Of a stretch of DNA of 33,855 nt, positions 24,841 to 33,446 are shown piece after piece (the stretch's first letter is position 1; every line of letters begins with the position of its first letter). The stretch lies in NCBI GenBank assembly GCA_947624355.1, contig CANQKI010000015.1, positions 1 to 33,855 on the forward strand, in the 5' to 3' direction. Source of the DNA: an uncultured Clostridia bacterium (GTDB lineage Bacteria; Bacillota; Clostridia; Christensenellales; Aristaeellaceae). Position numbers and translations under genes: made by a program. The notes beneath the pieces are model-generated. The model was not told the origin of the DNA. It made no database searches and saw nothing but the letters and a program-made list of their open reading frames with translations.

Positions 24841-25833
24841 ATGATCCGTAATCTGACGCTGCCCTGGTGGGCCTGGATCCTGATGGGGCTGTGCCTGTGC
24901 GGCTTCGTCGCCCTGGTGGTAATCACCGTGCGGCGGAACCGGGGCATGAAGCGGTCCCTGTTCGCCGCCCCCTACACCCTGTGGATGATCCTCTTTACCG
25001 TGCTGCCCGTGCTGCTCATCGCCTATTACGCATTTACGGACGCAAACGGCGCTTTCACCCTGGATAATTTCCGCAATTTCTGGGACAGCAATTACGAATC
25101 CAACAAGGTCATTCTGGAGGTCATGGGCGAAGACGGGGCCGCCTATGTGACCCGGGGCACCGTGAACGTGGACACCCTCGTATACTCCCTCTGGATGGCC
25201 TTCCAGTGCACCCTCATCTGCCTGATTTTAGGCTACCCCGCCGCCCTCTTCATGGCCGACCGGCATATGAAGCTGGGGTCCACGCTGGTTGTGCTCTTCA
25301 TTATCCCCATGTGGATGAATTTTTTGCTGCGCACCATCGCCTGGATGAGCCTGCTGGAGGACAGCGGCCTCATCAATTCCTTCCTGAAAGCCCTGGGCTT
25401 TAACGGGGTGCAGCTCATGTACAACTCCGGGGCCGTGCTCCTTGGCATGGTGTACAACTTCCTGCCCTTCATGGTGTTCCCCATTTACACCGTGCTGAAC
25501 AAAATGGATTACCGCCTGAGCGAGGCGGCAGCAGACCTTGGCTGCAACGGCTGGCAGACGCTGTACAAAGTCACCATGCCCCTGTCCGTGCCCGGGGTCA
25601 TCAGCGGCATTACGATGGTGTTCATGCCCTCCGTCACCACGTTCTTTATCCCGAGGGTGCTGGGCGGCGGCAACACCATGATGTTCGGCGACCTGATTGA
25701 AAGCAAGTTCCTCACCGAAGGCAACTGGAACGTGGGCAGCGCCCTGTCCCTCATTATGATGGTGCTGATCCTCATCAGCCTCAGCATCCTGCGCAAGGCG
25801 GACCCCAACGGGGAAGGAGGCGGCATCGCGTGA
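24841..25833 (+). CDS. potB: Spermidine/putrescine ABC transporter permease PotB
   Basis: 330-residue inner-membrane permease. It has the usual six core helices and the EAA coupling loop (LSEAAADLGCNGWQTLYKVT) that contacts PotA. Before the first core helix (about 42-62) there is an additional hydrophobic helix at about residues 9-29 followed by a basic loop, which typical PotB proteins lack. A soluble insert of about 35 residues follows the first core helix, with the sequence EVMGEDGAAYVTRG. ATG 24841 lies three bases after the potA stop, with GGAGGAG inside the end of potA. Confidence 0.92.
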   Translation: MIRNLTLPWWAWILMGLCLCGFVALVVITVRRNRGMKRSLFAAPYTLWMILFTVLPVLLIAYYAFTDANGAFTLDNFRNFWDSNYESNKVILEVMGEDGAAYVTRGTVNVDTLVYSLWMAFQCTLICLILGYPAALFMADRHMKLGSTLVVLFIIPMWMNFLLRTIAWMSLLEDSGLINSFLKALGFNGVQLMYNSGAVLLGMVYNFLPFMVFPIYTVLNKMDYRLSEAAADLGCNGWQTLYKVTMPLSVPGVISGITMVFMPSVTTFFIPRVLGGGNTMMFGDLIESKFLTEGNWNVGSALSLIMMVLILISLSILRKADPNGEGGGIA

Positions 25834-26597
25834 AGAATTTTTTCAAGCGGTTTTACCTGGCCATCATCCTGATTTTCCTGTACGTGCCCATTCTGGTTCT
25901 GATTGTGCAGTCCTTCAACGCCGGGCGGAGCCGGGCCAAGTGGGAAGGGTTTTCCCTGCGCTGGTACGGGGAGCTGTTTACCGACACCCGCATCTTGAAC
26001 GCCCTGTACGTGACGGTGTCCATCGCCCTGCTGGCCATGGTGATTTCAACCGTGCTGGGCACCCTGGCGGCCATCGGCATTCACGCCATGAAAAAGCGCC
26101 CCCAAGCCTTCATGATGACGCTCACGAACCTGCCCAATACCATGCCGGACATCGTGACGGGCATTTCGCTGATGCTGCTGTTCCTTTTTACCAAGGTAAG
26201 CCGCGGGTACTGGACCATGCTGCTGGCGCATATTACCTTTGACGTGCCGTACGTGATATTATCCGTGCTGCCCAAGCTCAAGCAAATGAACAAGCACACT
26301 TACGAGGCCGCCCTGGACCTGGGTGCCACCCCCACCTACGCCCTGACCCGTGTGCTCATCCCCCAGTGCAAGAGCGGCATCATCACGGGGGCCATGCTGG
26401 CCTTCACCCTGTCCCTGGACGATTTCACCATCAGCTACTTTACCACCACCCCCCTGGTGCAGAACCTGTCCACCCTCATTTATTCCGCCGCCCGCCGGGG
26501 CATCGAGCCCACCCTCAACGCCCTGTCGGCCCTGATGTTCGTATCGCTGCTGCTGCTTTTGCTCATCGTCAACCGCCGCACCGCCGAGAAAACCTGA
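25830..26597 (+). CDS. potC: Spermidine/putrescine ABC transporter permease PotC
   Basis: 255-residue permease partner of PotB with six helices and the EAA loop YEAALDLGATPTYALTRVLI near residue 155. The GTG start at 25830 overlaps the potB stop by four bases (GTGA), with GGAAGGAGG a short distance upstream, so the two permeases are translationally coupled in a fixed ratio. Length and motifs are standard. A 53-base gap with GAAGGAGG near its end separates it from potD. Confidence 0.93.
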   Translation: MKNFFKRFYLAIILIFLYVPILVLIVQSFNAGRSRAKWEGFSLRWYGELFTDTRILNALYVTVSIALLAMVISTVLGTLAAIGIHAMKKRPQAFMMTLTNLPNTMPDIVTGISLMLLFLFTKVSRGYWTMLLAHITFDVPYVILSVLPKLKQMNKHTYEAALDLGATPTYALTRVLIPQCKSGIITGAMLAFTLSLDDFTISYFTTTPLVQNLSTLIYSAARRGIEPTLNALSALMFVSLLLLLLIVNRRTAEKT

Positions 26598-26650
26598 TTT
26601 CCCGGCTTGCGATAGATCCCCATTCATATTTGAAGGAGGTTTATGTTCCC

Positions 26651-27688
26651 ATGAAAAAGCTGCTTGCCCTGGTGCTGGCCCTGGCCCTGCTGCTGCCCGT
26701 GTGCGCTTCCGCGGAGGAAGTGGTGAACGTGTTCAACTGGGAAGACTACATCGACGAATCCGTGCTGGAAATGTTCGAACAGGAAACGGGCATCAAGGTC
26801 AATTACATGAATTTCACCACCAATGAGGATATGATCGTGCAGATCGATGCCAATCCCGGCGCGTTCGACCTGTGCTTCCCCTCCGACTACATCATCGAGC
26901 GCATGATTGCCAACGGCCAGGCCGCCGAAATCAATTTCGACAATATCCCCAATTTCAATCAGGTGATGCCCAGCCTTCTGAACCCGGCCTATGACCCGGA
27001 CAACAAATATTCCGTTCCCTACATGTGGGGCACGGTGGGCATCCTGTACAACAAAACCATGATTCCCGAGCCCGAGCAGTCCTGGCACATCCTGTGGGAC
27101 GAGCAGTACCAGAACAACGTGTTCATGCTGGATTCCATCCGGGATTCCATGGGCATCACCCTCAAATACCTGGGCTATTCCATGAACACCCGCGAGGTGC
27201 CCGAGCTGATGGAAGCCCGGGACAAGCTGATCGAGCAGAAAAAGTCCGGCGTGGTGAAAGCCTATCAGGTGGACGAAACCAAGGACAAGATGGTGGCCGG
27301 GGAGGCCGCTCTGGCCCTCATGTGGTCGGGGGACGCCCTGTACGCCATCGACCTGAACGACGATCTGGATTACTTCGTGCCCATCGAGGGCTCCAACATC
27401 TGGGTGGACGGCATGGTGATTCCTGCCACGGCCAAAAACAAGGAAAACGCCGAAAAGCTGATCGATTTCCTCTGCCGCCCCGAAATCGCCCAAATGAACT
27501 GTGATTACATCCGCTATTCCTCCCCTAACGTGGGCGCCATCGAACTGATGGGAGAAGAATACACCGAAAATGCCACCATCAATCCCTCCCAGGACGTCAT
27601 CGACCGCTGCGAATTCTTCAACGACATCCCCGCCGCCATGCAGGCCGTCTACAATTCCCTGTGGAACGAGGTCAAAAATGCGAAGTAA
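26651..27688 (+). CDS. potD: Spermidine/putrescine-binding protein PotD
   Basis: 345-residue periplasmic-type solute-binding protein. Residues 1-21 are a signal peptide ending in CASA, then the mature protein starts EEVVNVFNWEDYIDESV, the typical PotD opening. Polyamine-site segments FCFPSDY-like (LCFPSDYIIERM), YSVPYMWGTVGILYNK and WVDGMVIPATAKNKENAEK are visible. The only cysteine in the signal region is in LLPVCASA, which does not fit a lipobox, so cleavage after ASA is more likely than lipid anchoring; that is unusual for a Gram-positive binding protein. ATG 26651 follows GAAGGAGG. The stop overlaps the next gene by 11 bases. Confidence 0.92.
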   Translation: MKKLLALVLALALLLPVCASAEEVVNVFNWEDYIDESVLEMFEQETGIKVNYMNFTTNEDMIVQIDANPGAFDLCFPSDYIIERMIANGQAAEINFDNIPNFNQVMPSLLNPAYDPDNKYSVPYMWGTVGILYNKTMIPEPEQSWHILWDEQYQNNVFMLDSIRDSMGITLKYLGYSMNTREVPELMEARDKLIEQKKSGVVKAYQVDETKDKMVAGEAALALMWSGDALYAIDLNDDLDYFVPIEGSNIWVDGMVIPATAKNKENAEKLIDFLCRPEIAQMNCDYIRYSSPNVGAIELMGEEYTENATINPSQDVIDRCEFFNDIPAAMQAVYNSLWNEVKNAK

Positions 27689-28901
27689 AGGAAGCCGCGT
27701 CCTGTGCGCGGCGCTGGCCGCCGTGCTGCTGTTTGGCCTGTGCTTTTCAGGCTCCGCCGAGGAATACCGCACCCTGCAGCAGGGCATGAGCGGCAAGGAC
27801 GTAAAGGCCCTGAAACTGGCCATGTACTGGCTGGGGTACTTTACCTCCCAGGACGTATCCGAATCCTACAACGACGTGATGGTGAAGCGGGTAAAAATGC
27901 TCCAGGAAAACAACGGCCTGGAGCCCGACGGCGTCGCCACCCCCGAGCTGCAGGCATTGGTTTTCTCCGGGAACGCCGTGCCGAATGACAAGGCCCCCAG
28001 CCCCTCTCCCGTGCCCACGCCGTCCCCCACCCCCGCGCCGACTCCCGTGCCCCCGCCCATGACCGAAAAGGGCTTTCTGGACACGGCGGACAAAGATGAG
28101 GAATACGTCTATACCGACGAGGAAGCGGGCATCTGGCTCTACAAAACCTCCTCTTTGTCCATCGACCTGCGCCGGTATACCGACGAAATCGAGCCCCTCA
28201 TCTGGTTTGAGGCGGATATCCAGGCCAGCCCGGAAACGCCCCTGACCACCTACCTGAGCGGCGACAAGACCCCGGGCAAGCGCTGGGCCTATCCGCAAAA
28301 GCTGGCCCAGGACAACCATGTGGTGTTCGCCATCACGGACGACCATTTCGGCGGCCGCTGGATCGACGGGGAAAAAACGGGCGTCATTATCCGGGGCGGG
28401 CAGATCATCCACGAAGCCACGGGCAAGGTATCGGGTATCGCCAACCTGGAAGTGCTGGCCGTGTTTCAGGACGGGCGCATGGAAACCTTCGGCATGAAGG
28501 ACCATACCGCCCAGGAATACCTGGACATGGGCGTGACGGATACTTATGCCTTCGGCCCTGTGCTCATCAAAAACGGCCAGCTGAGCGAATACATGCTCAT
28601 GGACGAATACTACACCTACCACGAGCCCCGCTGCGCCATCGGTATGATCGAGCCTTATCACTACTATGTGCTGGTGGCCGAAGGGCGTCTGGAGGGCGTT
28701 TCCGAAGGCGTGTACCTTACCTGGCTTGCGGACAATATGATGGCCCGCGGCGTGCAGGAAGCCATGAACCTGGACGGCGGCGGCACAGTGGCCCTTATGT
28801 TCATGGGGAACATCCTCTATAAGGGCAACCCCGGTAAGGCCATCCGCCAGACCACCAGTATCACGGGCTTCGGCACATCGGATCAAGTCATTCAGGAATA
28901 A
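27678..28901 (+). CDS. Secreted peptidoglycan-binding phosphodiester glycosidase (NAGPA domain)
   Basis: 407-residue exported protein. Signal peptide at 1-27 ending in GSA; PG_binding_1 domain at about 30-97 (LQQGMSGKDVKALKLAMYWL); Pro/Ser/Thr linker at about 110-132; C-terminal NAGPA-type phosphodiester glycosidase domain, with SLSIDLRRY, the RWIDGEKTGVIIRGG region, CAIGMIEPYHYYVLVAEGR and the diagnostic MNLDGGGTVALM. Family members cleave GlcNAc-1-phosphodiesters; wall teichoic or similar polymers are plausible targets here (inference). ATG 27678 overlaps the potD stop by 11 bases, so it belongs to the pot operon. A strong terminator follows the gene. Confidence 0.88.
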   Translation: MRSKGSRVLCAALAAVLLFGLCFSGSAEEYRTLQQGMSGKDVKALKLAMYWLGYFTSQDVSESYNDVMVKRVKMLQENNGLEPDGVATPELQALVFSGNAVPNDKAPSPSPVPTPSPTPAPTPVPPPMTEKGFLDTADKDEEYVYTDEEAGIWLYKTSSLSIDLRRYTDEIEPLIWFEADIQASPETPLTTYLSGDKTPGKRWAYPQKLAQDNHVVFAITDDHFGGRWIDGEKTGVIIRGGQIIHEATGKVSGIANLEVLAVFQDGRMETFGMKDHTAQEYLDMGVTDTYAFGPVLIKNGQLSEYMLMDEYYTYHEPRCAIGMIEPYHYYVLVAEGRLEGVSEGVYLTWLADNMMARGVQEAMNLDGGGTVALMFMGNILYKGNPGKAIRQTTSITGFGTSDQVIQE

Positions 28902-28903
28902 CG

Positions 28904-28939
28904 AAAAAAGAAGCTTCCGCTAACGAAGCTTCTTTTTTT
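28904..28939. terminator. Bidirectional intrinsic terminator between the pot operon and cysK
   Basis: GAAGCTTC (28910-28917) and GAAGCTTC (28925-28932) form a perfect 8-base stem, flanked by A6 on the left and T7 on the right. It can stop the plus-strand pot operon and the minus-strand cysK transcript. Confidence 0.93.
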
Positions 28940-28951
28940 GTCTGCGTTCTT

Positions 28952-29884
28952 TTATTCCCGGAACAAGGGTGTGGAAAGGTAGCGTTCCCCTGTGTCGGGA
29001 AGCAGGGCCACGATGGTCTTGCCCGCGTTTTCCGGGCGTTTGGCCAATTGCACCGCCGCCCACAGGGCCGCGCCGGAGGTGATGCCGACCAGGACGCCCT
29101 CCTTCCGGCTCAGCAGCCGGGCCGTTTCGTAAGCGTCCGCCTCCAGCACGGTCACGATCTCGTCGTAAATTCCCGTGTCCAGCGCCTTGGGCACGAAATT
29201 GGCCCCGATGCCCTGGAGGCCGTGGGGCCCCGCATGCCCTTCGCTCAGCAGCGGGGAATTTTTCGGCTCCACGGCCACGATTTTCACTTCGGGCTTCTTT
29301 TCCTTCAGGTACTTGCCCACGCCGGAAACCGTGCCCCCGGTGCCGACTCCGGCCACGAAAATATCCACCCGGCCCGCCGTGTCCTCCCAGATTTCCGGGC
29401 CTGTGGTCCGGTAATGGGCGGCGGGATTGGCGGAGTTTTCAAACTGCCCGGCAATCAGCGCCCCGGGGATTTCCTTCTGCAGCGCTTCCGCCTTGGCCAC
29501 CGCCCCGGCCATGCCCAGCTTGCCGTCCGACAGAACCACTTCGGCCCCGTAGGCCCCCATCAGCTGCCGCCGCTCCACGCTCATGGTGTCCGGCATCACC
29601 AGGATCACCCGGTAGCCCCGGGCCGCCCCCATGGCCGCCAGGCCGATACCCGTGTTGCCCGAAGTGGGCTCGATGATGACGCCGCCCGGCTTCAGCAGGC
29701 CCCGCGCTTCAAAATCGTCCAGCATGGAAACGGCCGCCCGGTCCTTCACCGAACCGGCGGGGTTCATGGCCTCGATCTTGCATAATATCCTGGCCGATAC
29801 GTCCAAGGCCCGCTCCAGCCGAACGGGCTCCAGCAGCGGCGTATGCCCCACCAGCTGCCCCACGTTCGTGTAAATTTTTTCCAC
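28952..29884 (-). CDS. cysK: O-acetylserine sulfhydrylase (cysteine synthase) CysK
   Basis: 310-residue PLP enzyme making cysteine from O-acetylserine and sulfide. PLP lysine in NPAGSVKDRAA, substrate loop TSGNTG, phosphate-binding GTGGT, and the C-terminal LLPDTGERYLSTPLF, all typical of CysK. The start is GTG 29884, with AAGGAGG eight bases upstream; a longer frame from 29935 is excluded because the promoter lies inside it. Monocistronic: its own promoter at 29907-29935 and the shared terminator at 28904-28939. The leader is only about 20 bases, too short for a riboswitch. Confidence 0.94.
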   Translation of the reverse strand: MEKIYTNVGQLVGHTPLLEPVRLERALDVSARILCKIEAMNPAGSVKDRAAVSMLDDFEARGLLKPGGVIIEPTSGNTGIGLAAMGAARGYRVILVMPDTMSVERRQLMGAYGAEVVLSDGKLGMAGAVAKAEALQKEIPGALIAGQFENSANPAAHYRTTGPEIWEDTAGRVDIFVAGVGTGGTVSGVGKYLKEKKPEVKIVAVEPKNSPLLSEGHAGPHGLQGIGANFVPKALDTGIYDEIVTVLEADAYETARLLSRKEGVLVGITSGAALWAAVQLAKRPENAGKTIVALLPDTGERYLSTPLFRE

Positions 29885-29906
29885 GGAAACCGCCTCCTTT
29901 TGCTGT

Positions 29907-29935
29907 ATCATACTCAGCAGGGGGCTTTTTGTCAA
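29907..29935 (-). promoter_or_regulatory. Promoter of cysK
   Basis: On the minus strand, -35 TTGACA (29930-29935) and -10 TATGAT (29907-29912), spacer 17 bases. The -35 overlaps the last codons of the upstream flippase gene. Confidence 0.88.
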
Positions 29936-31236
29936 GAACCGGTTCCCACTTTATCGCCCCGTTCCCGAAGGAAAAAGGAAATCAGGCCGCATGCCACCGT
30001 CAGGGCGTGGCCCGCCATGGCGGCATAGCCCGCGCCGTATATGTGCCACGCCGGCCGGGCCGTCCACACCCAGGTGCAGAGCAATGTAGCCGCCGCCCCC
30101 AGCAGAGACGCCCGGAGGGCCTTTTTCTGCAGGCCCAGCCCCGTCATGATCCCGCTCATTACCTGCTGGACGGGCAGCAAAACGGCCATGGGGCACAGGG
30201 CCCGGATGAGGGGGGCCAGTTCGGGCAGGTGATACAGCGACCGCGAAAGAACCGGCGCCCCGGCGTACAGAACCGCCGCGCACCCGCCCCCGGCCAGCAG
30301 GGCCGGAACCAGCAGCCGCAGGCACAGCCGCCGCTCTGCCCCGGGGGTTTTGCACCGGGCCATGGCCGGGCCGCCCACCGTGCCCAGGGCCCCCGCCAGC
30401 ATGCCGGGCAGGAACATGAGTGGCATGGCCATGCCGTTCAGCATGCCCAGCCGGCTGACGGCCTCCCGCTGAGTCAGCCCCGCCGCCATGAGCCGCAGGG
30501 GAATCCACACCCCGCACAGGGTGCGCAGCCCCGTGTGGCACAGCCGGGACGCCATAAGGGGCAAAGCCAGCCGCGAAAGCTTTTTCCGCATGCCCGGCAG
30601 CCGGGGGTCCTGCCGGAAGGAGGGCACGCGGCCCACCCATACCAGCATCAATACCAGCCCTGCCGCCTCCCCCAAGGTGGTGGCAAAGGCAGGCATGGCC
30701 GCCCGCCAGGCCACCGTGAGCCTGGGCAGCAGGGAACATAAAAACAGGGTGACAACGAGCCGCAGCACCTGCTCGATGAGCTCGCTCAGGGCGGGCGGCC
30801 AGGCGTTGCCCCGGCCGAAGCAGCAGCCGTCGTATACGCTGGAAACGCCGATGAGCAGCACGCAGGGGGCGAACATGAGCAGGGAGGGCAATGTGCGCCC
30901 GTCCCCCAGCCACGTCGCAATGAAGGGGGACAGCAGCAGGAACACGGGCAGCACAGCCAACCCCAGGCACAGCGCCATCTGCCGCCCGGCGTACAGCACC
31001 AGCCCCTGCTCCTCCCCCTCCGTCTGGGCCGTCAGGCGGCTCACCGCCCCGGGCAGCCCGGAAGCCGCCGGGGTCAGGGCCATCATATGGGCCCCGCTGG
31101 CCAGCTCCATCACCCCCACCGCCTCGGCCCCCAGCAGCCTGGATATCCACAGCCGCATGAAAAACCCCAGGCCCCGGATCACCGCGTTGCATCCGGCGGT
31201 GACGAGGGCCTGGTTTTTCAGGCTCTGCCGCTTCAT
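29932..31236 (-). CDS. Polysaccharide/lipid flippase of the MATE/MOP superfamily (SpoVB/MurJ-like)
   Basis: 434-residue polytopic membrane protein with about 12 helices. The opening NQALVTAGCNAVIRGLGFFMRLWISRLLGAEAVG is the hallmark of the SpoVB/PST group of MOP transporters, which flip lipid-linked glycans such as peptidoglycan precursors across the membrane. Shorter than the usual 500 or so residues of SpoVB. ATG 31236 has GGAGGTGG upstream; longer in-frame starts run into the divergent BlaI promoter and are rejected. A likely promoter lies at 31294-31322. It ends next to the cysK promoter. No sporulation genes are near, so SpoVB identity should not be assumed. Confidence 0.82.
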   Translation of the reverse strand: MKRQSLKNQALVTAGCNAVIRGLGFFMRLWISRLLGAEAVGVMELASGAHMMALTPAASGLPGAVSRLTAQTEGEEQGLVLYAGRQMALCLGLAVLPVFLLLSPFIATWLGDGRTLPSLLMFAPCVLLIGVSSVYDGCCFGRGNAWPPALSELIEQVLRLVVTLFLCSLLPRLTVAWRAAMPAFATTLGEAAGLVLMLVWVGRVPSFRQDPRLPGMRKKLSRLALPLMASRLCHTGLRTLCGVWIPLRLMAAGLTQREAVSRLGMLNGMAMPLMFLPGMLAGALGTVGGPAMARCKTPGAERRLCLRLLVPALLAGGGCAAVLYAGAPVLSRSLYHLPELAPLIRALCPMAVLLPVQQVMSGIMTGLGLQKKALRASLLGAAATLLCTWVWTARPAWHIYGAGYAAMAGHALTVACGLISFFLRERGDKVGTGS

Positions 31237-31293
31237 AGGCGTCCACCTCCCCTCCAGCGTATGAGGGCAGGGCGGGCCGTCATTCGATATGGA

Positions 31294-31322
31294 AATAAAT
31301 TCCAAATGTAAATTCCGGTCAA
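31294..31322 (-). promoter_or_regulatory. Probable promoter of the flippase gene
   Basis: On the minus strand, -35 TTGACC (31317-31322) and -10 TTTATT (31294-31299) with 17 bases between. It is back to back with the BlaI promoter, so the repressor may affect both directions. Confidence 0.55.
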
Positions 31323-31328
31323 AAAGGG

Positions 31329-31356
31329 TTGACAAAGAGTGGTAGACAGTTGTATC
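31329..31356 (+). promoter_or_regulatory. Promoter of the blaI-M56 operon
   Basis: -35 TTGACA (31329-31334); the -10 is weak, best read as TGTATC (31351-31356) after 16 bases. The first BlaI-type dyad covers the spacer and -10 region. Confidence 0.6.
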
Positions 31357-31378
31357 CTTTCGGTAGACACGTGTCAAC
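31342..31378. promoter_or_regulatory. Twin BlaI/MecI-type operator dyads
   Basis: GTAGACAGTTGTATCC (31342-31357) and GTAGACACGTGTCAAC (31363-31378), 21 bases apart, each with a GACA-N-TGT core as in BlaI/MecI operators. The second is nearly palindromic. They cover the -10 and the expected transcription start of blaI. Confidence 0.72.
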
Positions 31379-31404
31379 CGACTGTTTTGAAAGGAGGCGC
31401 TCCC

Positions 31405-31818
31405 ATGGCTGTTCAATGCACCGAGGCGGAATGGAAGATCATGGAGGTGTTATGGGATCATTCCCCCCGCACCATGAGCGACATCACCAAAACCCTGGAG
31501 CCCGATACGGGCTGGACCCGCCACACGGTTATCACCCTGCTCAAACGCATGCAGGAAAAAGGCAGCGTAGCGGTGGACGAATCCGGGGACGTGAAAACCT
31601 ACACCCCCCGCATTTCAAGGGAGGAGGCCGCGTCCGCCCAGACGAAGAAGCTGCTTTCCCACGTTTTTTCGGGCAAGGCCTCCCTGCTGATCAACAACCT
31701 GCTGGATTCCGGCGAAATCACCCTGAAGGAAATGGAAGAGCTGATGGACGTGATCCGCCGGGGCCGCAGCGCAAAAGAAAAAGGAGGCGAAAACAATGCG
31801 CACCGCGACGATTTATAA
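31405..31818 (+). CDS. BlaI/MecI-family transcriptional repressor
   Basis: 137-residue repressor. A winged HTH occupies about 1-75 (TEAEWKIMEVLWDHSPRTMSDI, then TRHTVITLLKRMQEKG). The C-terminal dimerisation helices (about 80-125) contain the region cut in homologues when the partner protease is activated. ATG 31405 follows AAAGGAGG. Two dyads overlap its promoter, so it probably represses itself and the M56 gene that overlaps it by 23 bases. No beta-lactamase or PBP gene is in view, so the controlled stress is unknown. Confidence 0.92.
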   Translation: MAVQCTEAEWKIMEVLWDHSPRTMSDITKTLEPDTGWTRHTVITLLKRMQEKGSVAVDESGDVKTYTPRISREEAASAQTKKLLSHVFSGKASLLINNLLDSGEITLKEMEELMDVIRRGRSAKEKGGENNAHRDDL

Positions 31819-33400
31819 TTTTCTTCTGGAAGCCAACATCATGGCCAGCCTGGCCATTCTGCTGATGATTCCCCTGCGGAAATTTTTCCGCAAACGCATG
31901 GGCAGCACCGTTTTCTGCTTTGCCTGGCTGCTGGTAGCCGTGCGGCTGCTCTGCCCCCTGGCCCTGCCCAATCCCCTGATTCATGAAATCCAGTCCTCTT
32001 ACGCCCCTGACCCCGCCCTGCGGCCCATCGCCGGGCAGGTGCAGGTGCGGCTCAGCGACGCGGCCAGGGATCTGTACCTCTGGACGCAAAACAATCATCT
32101 GGAATCTCTGACCGAGCCGACGTTCAGCCTGTTCACCGGTATGGGCAACGCATCCGTTGCCATTTTGCTGATGAAGGTATACCTGGTTGGCGCGGGGCTG
32201 GTGGTCCTGTGGTTCGTGCTTTCCAATATCCGCTTCCGCCGGAAGCTGCGGGCGGGCCGCATCGAACCCATCTCCGGGGCGCTGCTGGACAAATACAACG
32301 CCCTGTGCCAGGCCCGGCACGTCAAACCCATTCCCGTTTATTTCACCGATCCCCTGCCCTCGGCCTGCCTGGTGGGCGTGTTCAAGCCCTACATCGCCCT
32401 GCCCCTCACGGCCTCCCCCGCCGACGCGCCGCAAATGCTGCTGCACGAAATCTGCCATTATCAGGGCAGGGATCACCTGTGGGCCGTGCTTCGCCTTCTC
32501 TGCTGCGCCGTGCACTGGTTCAACCCCCTGGTGTGGCTGGCGGCGGCCATGAGCCGGACGGATATGGAACTGAGGTGCGACGAACGGGTGACCAAAAACC
32601 AGACCCCCGAGGAACGGAAGGCCTATGCCGGGGTGCTGGTGCTGGCCGCCGCCCGGCGCAATTCCCCCGGCACCCCCATTCTGGCCACCGGCATGACCAT
32701 GACGGGCAAGAAGCTCAAGAACCGGGTGCTCTCCATCGTGGGGGAAAATCGGGTGATCAAAGGGCTGGCCGCCGCTTTCGCCGTCACGGCCGCCGCACTG
32801 CTCGTCTGCGCCTTCGCCACCCTGGACCCCATCGGCCCGGCGGTGAACGCCCGGGCAGAAAGCCAGGCGTACCCCTGGTGGCGGGCCTATGAGGCCCCCG
32901 ATCTTGCGGCCGATCTTTCCACGGAAGATGAATTCATCGCATACGCAAAAACCAAGGTGGGTTGTTTCCCGCCCGAACTTTCGGAAAACGCCGTGTGGCG
33001 GGCGGAACACGTTTCAGACTCATGGCTCGTAACGGCCGCGGACCCGGACGGCGATACGCTCATCCATGGCTGCTTCCATGAAACCGGCCTGATCGAATAC
33101 ATTTACGACTGGCAGCTGACCATGTCCTGCATGCCCGGAGAAGAGAAAGCGACCCCCACGAAAGAGGAAAAGGCGCAGTTGATCGCCTTTGCCCAGCAAT
33201 GCGTTGCCCAGCTTTTGCCCGGCATGGCCCCAACGGACGCCGATGCGTGGCAGCTTGTCCGCTGCGAACCCTGCGATGGCGGCCTGGACGCTCAGCTTTT
33301 CTGCCCCATGGGCGAGGAATATTCCCTGACTATCCGCATAGAAGCGGGGGAACCCCGGTTGATTTATTTCATGTGCGGCGTGAACAAAGGCAACGGCTGA
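31796..33400 (+). CDS. M56-family membrane metalloprotease (BlaR1-like) with unusual C-terminal domain
   Basis: 534-residue membrane protein. Helices at about 8-27, 36-56 and 120-142, a cytoplasmic zinc-protease domain with HEICH (LLHEICHYQGRDH, about residue 220), a downstream glutamate in DMELRCDER, and a further helix at about 320-345. In BlaR1 the protease inactivates BlaI after the outer sensor domain binds a beta-lactam. Here about 185 extracellular residues follow the last helix, with no penicillin-binding SxxK motif recognised. The signal is therefore likely something else. ATG 31796 lies inside the blaI end (coupled translation), with AAAGGAGG just ahead. Confidence 0.87.
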   Translation: MRTATIYNFLLEANIMASLAILLMIPLRKFFRKRMGSTVFCFAWLLVAVRLLCPLALPNPLIHEIQSSYAPDPALRPIAGQVQVRLSDAARDLYLWTQNNHLESLTEPTFSLFTGMGNASVAILLMKVYLVGAGLVVLWFVLSNIRFRRKLRAGRIEPISGALLDKYNALCQARHVKPIPVYFTDPLPSACLVGVFKPYIALPLTASPADAPQMLLHEICHYQGRDHLWAVLRLLCCAVHWFNPLVWLAAAMSRTDMELRCDERVTKNQTPEERKAYAGVLVLAAARRNSPGTPILATGMTMTGKKLKNRVLSIVGENRVIKGLAAAFAVTAAALLVCAFATLDPIGPAVNARAESQAYPWWRAYEAPDLAADLSTEDEFIAYAKTKVGCFPPELSENAVWRAEHVSDSWLVTAADPDGDTLIHGCFHETGLIEYIYDWQLTMSCMPGEEKATPTKEEKAQLIAFAQQCVAQLLPGMAPTDADAWQLVRCEPCDGGLDAQLFCPMGEEYSLTIRIEAGEPRLIYFMCGVNKGNG

Positions 33401-33446
33401 CCGCCGAACGATCCCTTTTTTCCCGAACGGAGGTGAACGATAGATT

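Noticed and set aside
29885-29935. N-terminal extension of CysK or a cysteine riboswitch/T-box leader
   Set aside because: This stretch holds the promoter and leaves a leader of about 20 bases, too short for such elements.
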